From: Clostridia bacterium
GTDB lineage: Bacteria; Bacillota; Clostridia; Christensenellales; DUVY01
Assembly: GCA_036562685.1 (NCBI GenBank)
Contig: DATCJR010000091.1
Coordinates: 1 to 36,745 of the forward strand
Length of the DNA stretch: 36,745 bases
Direction: 5' to 3'
Both the position numbers and the translations under genes were made by a program. The notes under the pieces were generated by a model. That model was not told where the DNA came from. It saw only the letters and a list, made by a program, of their open reading frames with translations, and ran no database searches. Below are positions 1 to 6,205 of the stretch, in pieces (the first letter of the stretch is position 1; the number at the start of each line of letters is the position of its first letter).

Positions 1-155
1 TTTTCTATTATGATAAATTAGAAGATGGTTATAAAATGGTCGGTAATGCCGTTCCAGTTAAAATGGCTTATATTATAGCAACTTCAATAAAAGAACAAAT
101 AGAAAATGCTGAAAGACTTTCAGACAATATATTAAAACAAGATATTGCTATCTAA
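1..155 (+). CDS. C5-cytosine DNA methyltransferase, C-terminal end (partial)
   Basis: The reading frame is open from base 3 and stops at 153-155, so only the last 50 residues are present. They begin [20 protein letters not shown]. The GNAVP stretch followed by a helix is motif X of C5-cytosine methyltransferases, where the last helix packs against the S-adenosylmethionine pocket. The protein would methylate cytosine in a specific DNA site, as part of a restriction-modification system or as a solitary enzyme. A terminator follows within 15 bases, and then a broken tRNA-Thr, so the gene probably sits at the end of a mobile element to the left. Target site and any partner endonuclease lie outside the window. 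Confidence 0.75.
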   Translation, partial: FYYDKLEDGYKMVGNAVPVKMAYIIATSIKEQIENAERLSDNILKQDIAI

Positions 156-167
156 AATAGCCATTAA

Positions 168-199
168 AAAAAGACGGTTTTTAAAAAACCGTCTTTTTT
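168..199 (+). terminator. Rho-independent terminator of the methyltransferase gene
   Basis: An A/T-flanked inverted repeat, AAAGACGGTTTT with its complement AAAACCGTCTTT, is followed by a T run. It sits about 12 bases after the methyltransferase stop codon and directly before the tRNA fragment. Confidence 0.85.
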
Positions 200-200
200 C

Positions 201-245
201 TTCGTAATCAGCAGGTCAGGGGTTCGAATCCCCTCATCAGCTCCA
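201..245 (+). pseudogene. 3' half of a tRNA-Thr(CGU) gene (attachment-site relic)
   Basis: The sequence holds an anticodon loop TTCGTAA (anticodon CGT at 203-205), the 3' side of the anticodon stem, variable loop AGGTC, a perfect T arm (AGGGG, TTCGAAT, CCCCT at 218-234), the acceptor 3' strand CATCAGC and an encoded CCA at 243-245. Nothing resembling the 5' half precedes it: the break falls at the anticodon loop, right after a terminator. Tyrosine integrases commonly cut tRNA genes there, leaving the 3' piece at the far end of the inserted element. The fragment is therefore best read as the right attachment site of an element to the left. Confidence 0.8.
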
Positions 246-250
246 AAAAA

Positions 251-294
251 AGCCGTTTTTATCTAGCATTCTAGTAAAAACGGCTATTTTTTTA
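251..294 (+). terminator. Rho-independent terminator after the tRNA-Thr fragment
   Basis: Arms AGCCGTTTTTA (251-261) and TAAAAACGGCT (275-285) enclose an inner CTAG/CTAG stem with loop CATT, followed by ATTTTTTTA. It would have ended the original tRNA-Thr transcript. Confidence 0.85.
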
Positions 295-554
295 TATCTC
301 ATTGTCAATCTTTTAATAATCAATCACATTATAACCAACTGATTTTTTGATTTTTTCTTAAAAAGTGACAACTATCATAATACTCGTTTTTGGAATTAAA
401 TGAATTTATAGCTGTTTTAAAGTCAAAAAGAATTTTAGGCCATAAAAGGCACCTTTAAAGTATTAAAAATATCTAAATCATAACACAAAAAACAGATTTT
501 TAGAGTTTAATCAATAAAGCAAAATTAAAATTACATTAAAAATTTTTATTGCTA
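295..554. other. AT-rich intergenic stretch without recognisable genes
   Basis: About 260 bases of very AT-rich sequence separate the tRNA relic from the next gene. No open frame with an SD site, no tRNA-like fold and no clear hairpin was found. An 18-base sequence, ATTAAAATTACATTAAAA at 524-541, recurs at 3974-3991; its composition makes coincidence plausible. Confidence 0.5.
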
Positions 555-583
555 TTGAAGTACCGATTTTTGCATGTTATAAT
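555..583 (+). promoter_or_regulatory. Sigma-A-type promoter, probably giving a leaderless mRNA
   Basis: TTGAAG (555-560), a 17-base spacer and TATAAT (578-583), with an extended -10 TG at 575-576. The ATG of the next gene is at 590, six bases after the -10 box, so transcription should begin at or beside the start codon. No SD site is visible. Confidence 0.7.
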
Positions 584-589
584 TAATAT

Positions 590-1345
590 ATGATACTAAG
601 GATATTATGGAAAATTACAAAAGCGATTCTAGAAGGGCTTGCAAAAATCATTTCTTATATGATTTTTAAGCTATATTTATGGATTCCGCTTTTGTTTGCC
701 TTAATATTTACAGTATGTTCTGCTGCCGGGCTGTTTGCTTTTCAAAAATACATGCCTCATTTTATCGTGCTGGTATCTGGCGGCGTAATTTTGAGCTTTT
801 TGCTTTGCCTAAAAAAGTTATTTAATCCTAAGCCCAAAAAATCTAAAAAAGAACTTAAAAACCAAGAATCAGAACCTCAAAAGAAGAAAAGATGGTCTAT
901 CTTTCATAAACCCCAAAAACGCACTAATTTAGAATATGATCAGGTTTATGACGAATACGTTGAATCGCCTAAGCCTCAAAATGTCAAACCAAAATATGTA
1001 GATTATAAGCAGCAAAAAAAGCATCCCGAATTTGACGATATGCCTTATGTAAGCCCTAAGGACATTCAACAAAGACGACAAAAACGCAACGCAGAGTGGT
1101 TTAATACCACTTATGAAGTCGTGCCAGAGATAAAAGAAACACTAAATATTCCTGATCTAAAATCATATAGTAGCAATAATTATGATGTGGCGGTTGAAGA
1201 ACCTGCCAAGCTGTACCGCACTCGAAAAGATCCTTCGCTTTTTATCGCAGAATATCCAGATAGATTAGAATATTATCGAAAAACCCCTAACGGCATGGTG
1301 CTCGTAAGCGTAGAAGAAAACGCTCTCAATTATCAAAGAAATTAA
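590..1345 (+). CDS. Two-TM membrane protein with long charged cytoplasmic tail, unknown function
   Basis: A 251-residue protein I do not recognise. Two hydrophobic segments, about residues 28-52 and 58-77, form a short membrane hairpin. The remaining 170 residues are rich in Lys, Arg, Glu, Pro and Tyr, and look largely disordered (repeated Lys-Pro-Lys, Gln-Lys-Lys) until about residue 200, after which a short folded end is possible. The start is supported by a close promoter match rather than an SD site, so the mRNA is probably leaderless. It is transcribed alone from the visible promoter; the Fic-like gene begins about 85 bases later with its own SD. A scaffold or membrane-adaptor role is possible but nothing shows it. 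Confidence 0.65.
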   Translation: MILRILWKITKAILEGLAKIISYMIFKLYLWIPLLFALIFTVCSAAGLFAFQKYMPHFIVLVSGGVILSFLLCLKKLFNPKPKKSKKELKNQESEPQKKKRWSIFHKPQKRTNLEYDQVYDEYVESPKPQNVKPKYVDYKQQKKHPEFDDMPYVSPKDIQQRRQKRNAEWFNTTYEVVPEIKETLNIPDLKSYSSNNYDVAVEEPAKLYRTRKDPSLFIAEYPDRLEYYRKTPNGMVLVSVEENALNYQRN

Positions 1346-1431
1346 CTGTATTTTTGCTCAAACGATAGAATATATTTAAACTATCCATATTTCCAATCCG
1401 TCGCGTTTTTTGCGGCAAAGGAGCAAATTTG

Positions 1432-2079
1432 GTGGAAAACAAATATCGTCTATCAAAAGAAGAAAACCTGGCTTTGGCAAAAAACTTAGTTACAAAAAGC
1501 ATTTATTCAAGCGCGAGATTAGAAGGCATCAATATTTCGCTTGCAGAAACAAAAGCCATTTTGGACGGTATCGATGTTACAAGAATCAGCAAAAGCAGTG
1601 TTGCGCTTATCAACGACCTAAAAACAGCATGGGACTACACACTAGACAATATTGATACTCAAATCAATCTTGAACTGTTATGTACAATCAATTCTTTGGT
1701 GCTAAAATCTATTGAAGATTTTTGCGTCGGAACTTTAAGAGAAACAGAAATGGAAGTAAGCGGAAAAAATATTTTACCGCCGCCTAACAAAGATAAAGTA
1801 ATATCAGACCTAGAAAAAATTCTTAATAACGGCACCAAAACCCAGCAGGCAATAGAGTGCTTTTTATACGGATGCAGTAATCAATTGTTTTCTTTAGGAA
1901 ACAAAAGAACATTTATGATAGTATCCAATATGATATTGATACAAGACGGTGCTGGATTGATGATTGTAGATGACAAAGACCTTATTGATTTTAATCTTAA
2001 ATTGCTATATTTCTATAATACAGCTAAAAGCCAGCCGTTAAAAGATCTGCTGTATAACAACTGCATAATAGATAAATAA
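1432..2079 (+). CDS. Fic-fold protein with degenerate catalytic motif
   Basis: The 215-residue protein has the layout of class II Fic proteins: an N-terminal helix with the inhibitory motif S-x-x-x-E-G (S27, E31, G32), a middle G-x-x-R block near residue 100 and a proline run near 116. Active Fic enzymes transfer AMP using H-P-F-x-[DE]-G-N-[GK]-R. Here the segment reads QLFSLGNKRT (151-160), so the catalytic His and the acidic residue are gone while Gly-Asn-Lys-Arg survive. AMP transfer is therefore unlikely; a binding role or altered chemistry is possible. GTG at 1432 is preferred because AAAGGAG (1417-1423) sits 8 bases upstream; a TTG at 1429 is the alternative. A terminator follows immediately, so the gene is monocistronic. 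Confidence 0.7.
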   Translation: MENKYRLSKEENLALAKNLVTKSIYSSARLEGINISLAETKAILDGIDVTRISKSSVALINDLKTAWDYTLDNIDTQINLELLCTINSLVLKSIEDFCVGTLRETEMEVSGKNILPPPNKDKVISDLEKILNNGTKTQQAIECFLYGCSNQLFSLGNKRTFMIVSNMILIQDGAGLMIVDDKDLIDFNLKLLYFYNTAKSQPLKDLLYNNCIIDK

Positions 2080-2081
2080 AT

Positions 2082-2115
2082 GCCCTGGATAAAATTTCCC
2101 AGGGCTTGTTTTTAT
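2082..2115 (+). terminator. Terminator between the Fic-like gene and metA
   Basis: GCCCTGG (2082-2088) pairs with CCAGGGC (2099-2105), followed by TTGTTTTTATT. It lies between two convergent genes and reaches into the last codons of metA. Confidence 0.85.
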
Positions 2116-3038
2116 TCGTTTCGAGGTAATTTTGACAGGTCGTAAGGAGTTTCTTGATATACCGCGTAATTGAGCCAGTTGTTAAACAACAGCATAGAAT
2201 GGCTTCTCCATGTCATAGGCGGTATTTTGCCTACTTCATCATTTATATAATAATGTTTGGGTATATCAATATTGAGTCCTTTTCCAATATCTCTCATGTA
2301 TTCATTGTGAAGTGTATCTGCATCATATTCACTATGGCCTGTAACATAAATATGTCTTAAATTTTTGGACGCTACTATATACACGCCAGCTTCATCAGAT
2401 TCGGACAATATCTCCAATGAAGGATGTTTCAATATATCTTCACGCCTTACTTCTGTATTTCTTGAATGCGGAGCCAAAAAGATATCGTCAAATCCTCTTA
2501 CTATGGGATTGAGCTTAGAATTAAGAGTGTGCTTAAACACTCCGCTAATTTTTTTGGGCAAAGGATATTTTGGAATGCCATAATGATAATAAAGTCCAGC
2601 TTGAGCAGCCCAACATATATATAATGTTGAAAAAACGTTGGTGTCAGCCCATTTTATAATTTCGGTAAGTTCATCCCAATACGTTACATTGGAAAAATCC
2701 ATGGTTTCCACAGGAGCGCCTGTTATAACTAGACCGTCAAATTTTTCGTCTTTTATCTGACTGAATGTTTTATAAAATTGCTCTAGATGAGACATTGCAG
2801 TGTGCTTGCTGTCGTAGCTTTCTGTTCTAAGCAGCACAACATCAACTTGAAGAGGTGAATTTGAAATCAATCTCAAAAGCTGATTTTCGGTTACTTCCTT
2901 TACAGGCATTAGGTTAAGAATAATAACTTTTAGCGGACGAATATCTTGTGAAGTCGCCCGTTCTTGCGTCATAACGAATATGTTTTCTTTTTGCAGTGCT
3001 TTGACCGCAGGCAATTCTCCCGTAACATTAACCGGCAT
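2112..3038 (-). CDS. metA: Homoserine O-acetyltransferase (MetA family)
   Basis: The protein acylates the hydroxyl of L-homoserine, the first committed step of methionine synthesis, in the cytoplasm. At 308 residues it has full family length. The catalytic residues are in place: Cys142 in YICWAAQAG, and His235 and Glu237 in GHSEYD. Residue 111 is Glu (TGAPVE). In studied MetA proteins Glu111 goes with acetyl-CoA and Gly111 with succinyl-CoA, so acetyl-CoA is the likely donor despite the family's traditional succinyltransferase name. The start has an AGAGG SD and a strong promoter at 3083-3111. No SAM riboswitch fold was found in the short leader. The gene stands alone, convergent with the Fic-like gene. 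Confidence 0.93.
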   Translation of the reverse strand: MPVNVTGELPAVKALQKENIFVMTQERATSQDIRPLKVIILNLMPVKEVTENQLLRLISNSPLQVDVVLLRTESYDSKHTAMSHLEQFYKTFSQIKDEKFDGLVITGAPVETMDFSNVTYWDELTEIIKWADTNVFSTLYICWAAQAGLYYHYGIPKYPLPKKISGVFKHTLNSKLNPIVRGFDDIFLAPHSRNTEVRREDILKHPSLEILSESDEAGVYIVASKNLRHIYVTGHSEYDADTLHNEYMRDIGKGLNIDIPKHYYINDEVGKIPPMTWRSHSMLLFNNWLNYAVYQETPYDLSKLPRNE

Positions 3039-3082
3039 ATCTTAAACCAACCTCTTATTTTTTAGCATTTTTTATTTTATAT

Positions 3083-3111
3083 ATAATAAGTGAATAAAGA
3101 TTTTTTGTCAA
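3083..3111 (-). promoter_or_regulatory. Promoter of metA
   Basis: Read on the minus strand: TTGACA, 17-base spacer, TATTAT. The -35 box is perfect. Predicted start of transcription is near 3076, giving a leader of roughly 38 bases. Confidence 0.75.
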
Positions 3112-3140
3112 TTGTTCAAAAAAACACAATTAGGAATATA

Positions 3141-3177
3141 AAAAAATTCGTCTGCATCAGTTCTGGATGCAGACGGA
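3141..3177 (-). terminator. Terminator of the membrane-protein gene at 3214-3897
   Basis: A perfect 10-base stem, CGTCTGCATC with GATGCAGACG (3149-3175), and a 7-base loop. On the minus strand it is followed by AATTTTTTT, as expected for the gene to its right. Confidence 0.85.
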
Positions 3178-3213
3178 GCAAAAAATTTTAGTATATGTTG
3201 TGGTTTTAGGAGG

Positions 3214-3897
3214 TTATAAGCGTCGATTTTTTGTTTCGTTTATTCTTGCATTATAATCTTCTTCTTCAATATAGTTGCCCCAGATATCTCTTACATATTT
3301 TTTTGCTTTATAATCAACTATTTTGCTTCCATCTGTCGAGCTTACTACATTGGTAGGAGTAGTTGCATGTGCTATAGGTCTTTTAGAATGAGCCATAAGC
3401 TGTGCTTCAAGTTTTTGTTTGTTGCGCAAAGCTCTGCTCATAACAGCAACAAGTAAGAATATGAACAATAAGCCTGCCGCTGTCAACATAGTATAAACAT
3501 TGTTCTTTAATAATGTGGGTATAAAACCAAAATGAGTAAAGTAAAATGCTTTGCTTATCATATCAGAAGTAACTATTTCATAATAATAAAAATATGTCTG
3601 AGCAACATAGAACAATCCTGCAAAAACTCCTCCGAACAAAATCAATTCGGTTATGAACTTTTTGAAGTTGCGTTTTACAGGCAATGTCTTAATAATTATT
3701 GTGATAAGCAAGCCGCCTGCTGCAGCCAATGCATACGGTGTCCAGAAAGGAAGTTTAGCGAATATGGGCAAAGTCCATCCTGCCCACTTGACTGCAAATA
3801 TTGCCATTGGAACAATGGGTACGCTCATCGCAACCGCAATTCCAAAGAATGATATTATACCTAATATAATTTTTAATAACCATTTTAACAATTTCAT
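3214..3897 (-). CDS. Multi-pass membrane protein of unknown function
   Basis: The 227-residue protein has four or five hydrophobic segments (about residues 5-35, 50-70, 82-102 and 135-157). A soluble C-terminal tail of about 65 residues contains the basic stretch YKAKKYVRDIWGNYIEEEDY. It resembles no family I can name. An SD-like AGGCAGGT lies about 8 bases before the ATG. It is monocistronic, with its own terminator, between metA and an ABC-ATPase-like gene on the same strand. Like the protein at 590-1345 it combines a membrane part with a polar tail, but the two do not look homologous. Confidence 0.6.
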   Translation of the reverse strand: MKLLKWLLKIILGIISFFGIAVAMSVPIVPMAIFAVKWAGWTLPIFAKLPFWTPYALAAAGGLLITIIIKTLPVKRNFKKFITELILFGGVFAGLFYVAQTYFYYYEIVTSDMISKAFYFTHFGFIPTLLKNNVYTMLTAAGLLFIFLLVAVMSRALRNKQKLEAQLMAHSKRPIAHATTPTNVVSSTDGSKIVDYKAKKYVRDIWGNYIEEEDYNARINETKNRRL

Positions 3898-3985
3898 GAT
3901 GTTACCTGCCTTTGTTACAGTATAAATATACTATATCCCTAAAAAAAAAGCATTAACATCATATTAAAAAAAGATTAAAATTACA

Positions 3986-4774
3986 TTAAAATTCATCTTT
4001 CGGCTGGACAATTTCGGGCTTAGGTACTTTTTTGTGCGACTTTCCCAATTTTTGTCTTAGCCGTTTTAAAAACAGACGCCATCTTGCAATTAAACCTTGA
4101 TTAACCAGCTTATTATCCCCTTTTATTATGGGCGGAGGTAATTCCTTTATTTTCCCGTCTTCAATTTTACCTAATCTGTCTATGCCTGCTATAGAACAAA
4201 GCTCTTTTTGGCATACTGACAGGATCACTCCATAACCTAAGCTTTTGAGTCCATATACCGCTCTTTCTAGATATGGCTTTATTTCTTCATTTAAAAAACT
4301 ATCTGCATCAATAATAATTATTTTTTTTGAGGTGGTGGACTGTGCGACAATGTTTAACAAAGCAGCCTGATAAGATGTTAGATTTTTTAGTTTAACATTA
4401 GCGTAATTTTTTAGTCCAAATCTTGTAAGTCTGTCTTTTATAATTACAAGCCTTTGAGCGCGCGGCAACTCAAGATGCGAAAATTTGTATTCAAGATATT
4501 CGGTAACGTCAAAAGTCCCAAACAAAACGCTGGTGCGTAAAATATATCGGTCTGAATTACTCAAAATAATATCAGACAATACCGTATCATCTTCTATCAG
4601 CAACACAATGTCTTTTTTTTGGGTTGCAATGATTTTTAAAAAAAGCCGTTTTAACGGAACGTTTTCTCCCAACAATGCCATTGCTTCGCCTTGATTAATT
4701 TTAAGACTGACGTTATCCAAAAAAACTTCATCACCTCTTTTTAAAGTTATACTGCCTGTTAATTCTTGAGTCAT
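3986..4774 (-). CDS. ABC-transporter ATPase-like protein lacking Walker A
   Basis: The N-terminus follows the ABC ATPase pattern: two strands, then LDNVSLKINQGEAMALLGE, where the Walker A loop G-x-x-G-x-G-K-S/T should follow. The sequence there is NVPLKRLF, with no glycine-rich loop or Ser/Thr. The Walker B strand KKIIIIDAD ends in Asp-Ala instead of Asp-Glu, and the signature LSGGQ is replaced by NLTSYQAA. ATP hydrolysis is thus improbable, and a structural or regulatory role is more likely. A basic tail (residues 225-262) ends the protein. I chose ATG 4774, which begins right before the ABC fold; a GTG at 4828 would add 18 residues with a weaker ribosome site. No permease gene is adjacent. 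Confidence 0.6.
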   Translation of the reverse strand: MTQELTGSITLKRGDEVFLDNVSLKINQGEAMALLGENVPLKRLFLKIIATQKKDIVLLIEDDTVLSDIILSNSDRYILRTSVLFGTFDVTEYLEYKFSHLELPRAQRLVIIKDRLTRFGLKNYANVKLKNLTSYQAALLNIVAQSTTSKKIIIIDADSFLNEEIKPYLERAVYGLKSLGYGVILSVCQKELCSIAGIDRLGKIEDGKIKELPPPIIKGDNKLVNQGLIARWRLFLKRLRQKLGKSHKKVPKPEIVQPKDEF

Positions 4775-4872
4775 AATCCCTAACCAACCTTTTGAATTCT
4801 TTGAGGTCAATATATGAATTATGTCCACAGAATTTAGCTCTATACTAAAAAACTTAAAAGTTTCCCTTAAAA

Positions 4873-4929
4873 AGACCTTTTATACATCGCCAAAAAGGTG
4901 CAAAAAAACAGAATAATTTCAAAAGGTCT
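4873..4929. repeat. Inverted repeat upstream of murA
   Basis: AGACCTTTT (4873-4881) and AAAAGGTCT (4921-4929) are perfect complements 39 bases apart. They lie in the intergenic space between divergently arranged genes and end about 20 bases before the murA start. A leader hairpin or an operator is possible; no confident -35/-10 pair was found here. Confidence 0.35.
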
Positions 4930-4950
4930 ATTCATACTAAAGGTATGATA

Positions 4951-6198
4951 ATGATAAACGGCGGACAAAGACTTGAAGGAGATGTTATTATCAGCGGCAG
5001 CAAGAATGCAACTCTTGCTATCATTGCTGCTGCCTGCTTATGCGATTCGCCTGTAGAATTGCACAATGTTCCTTTGATCGAAGATATTTTTGATATGCGT
5101 GAGATACTGTATTCTATGGGATGTCGTACTCACTTAGACGCCCATGGAGTAATGGTCATAGAACCAAACACCCTAAACAGCTGTTTCGCAACTCATCCCA
5201 AAATGCACAGCATAAGAGCAGCAAGCTATTTTATGGGAATGCTTATAGGCAGATTCGGAATGGGCTGCGTAAGCATGCCGGGCGGCTGCAAAATCGGCTC
5301 ACGCCCTATCAACTACCATTTAGACGGTTTTGAAGCTTTGGGCGTAAAATGCCGTATGGTTGAAGATAAAATATTTCTCAATAGCTATGGAGAACTATCA
5401 GGCGGCGATATTACTCTGCCCTACCCGTCTGTGGGGGCAACGGTCAATCTGATGATTGCTGCTGTGCGGGCAAAAGGCAAAACAGTAATCAAAAATGCCG
5501 CAACCGAACCAAATGTAATTGATGCGGCTAATTTTTTGATTTCGATAGGTGCAGACATTCAAGGTGTGGGTACTCCTACTATAACTATAAACGGAGTGTC
5601 AAGGCTTGTTCAAATCACACCTTACACAATTTCGCCAGACCATATAGAAGCAGGCACATTTTTGATATATTGCTGTATTTGCGGCGGAGATCTGGTATTA
5701 AAAAACGCAAAAGCAGATGACCTTACCAAAGTGATCGCTGTTTTAAAGGAAATGGGCGCGAAAATCGCTTATGAGCATAATATAATAAAAATATCTGTAG
5801 ATCGCAGGCTAAAATCCGCACATATCACTACAGGACCGCATCCCGAATTTCCTACTGATTTGCAGCAGCTTATGCTCAGTCTTATGGCGATCTGTAATGG
5901 AGTAAGCACAATAACAGAAACAGTATTTGAAAACAGATTCAGACAAGTAGAAGAACTCAATCTAATGGGTGCCAAAATCAATATTCAAGGCAATACTGCC
6001 GTAATAGAAGGAGTTGAAAAGCTAGAACCGTCCAAGCTCGCGGCAAGCGATCTTAGAGGAGGTGCTGCCTTGATAGGTGCGGCACTTAGCGCTCGCGGTG
6101 TATCAATAATCAGCGGAGATAATTATATCAGCCGCGGATATCAGGATATTGTAGGCAAGCTGTCTAATATTAACGCGGTAATAGACTATTACGGATAA
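4951..6198 (+). CDS. murA: UDP-N-acetylglucosamine 1-carboxyvinyltransferase (MurA)
   Basis: MurA moves enolpyruvate from phosphoenolpyruvate to UDP-N-acetylglucosamine, the first committed step of peptidoglycan synthesis, in the cytoplasm. The protein has the usual length (415 residues from ATG 4951). It carries the N-terminal SGSKNATL block that contains the catalytic Lys/Asn, and the catalytic cysteine in PGGCKIGSRP, the residue attacked by fosfomycin. The C-terminal half holds the repeated inside-out fold, ending DLRGGAALIGAAL and ISRGYQDI. ATG 4951 is preferred over ATG 4945 because AAAGG (4938-4942) is then 8 bases away. Many Firmicutes carry two copies (murA and murZ); which one this is cannot be told here. 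Confidence 0.93.
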   Translation: MINGGQRLEGDVIISGSKNATLAIIAAACLCDSPVELHNVPLIEDIFDMREILYSMGCRTHLDAHGVMVIEPNTLNSCFATHPKMHSIRAASYFMGMLIGRFGMGCVSMPGGCKIGSRPINYHLDGFEALGVKCRMVEDKIFLNSYGELSGGDITLPYPSVGATVNLMIAAVRAKGKTVIKNAATEPNVIDAANFLISIGADIQGVGTPTITINGVSRLVQITPYTISPDHIEAGTFLIYCCICGGDLVLKNAKADDLTKVIAVLKEMGAKIAYEHNIIKISVDRRLKSAHITTGPHPEFPTDLQQLMLSLMAICNGVSTITETVFENRFRQVEELNLMGAKINIQGNTAVIEGVEKLEPSKLAASDLRGGAALIGAALSARGVSIISGDNYISRGYQDIVGKLSNINAVIDYYG

Positions 6199-6205
6199 TA
6201 GATTT

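Noticed and set aside
1410-1655. An 81-codon plus-strand frame overlapping the start of the Fic-like gene.
   Set aside because: Highly basic, out of frame with the Fic-like gene, no SD and no family pattern; the Fic-like frame has the SD and conserved motifs.
524-3991. The 18-base sequence ATTAAAATTACATTAAAA occurs at 524-541 and 3974-3991, as a possible dispersed repeat.
   Set aside because: It is almost pure A and T in an AT-rich genome, only two copies are present, the flanks differ and the second overlaps a coding end.
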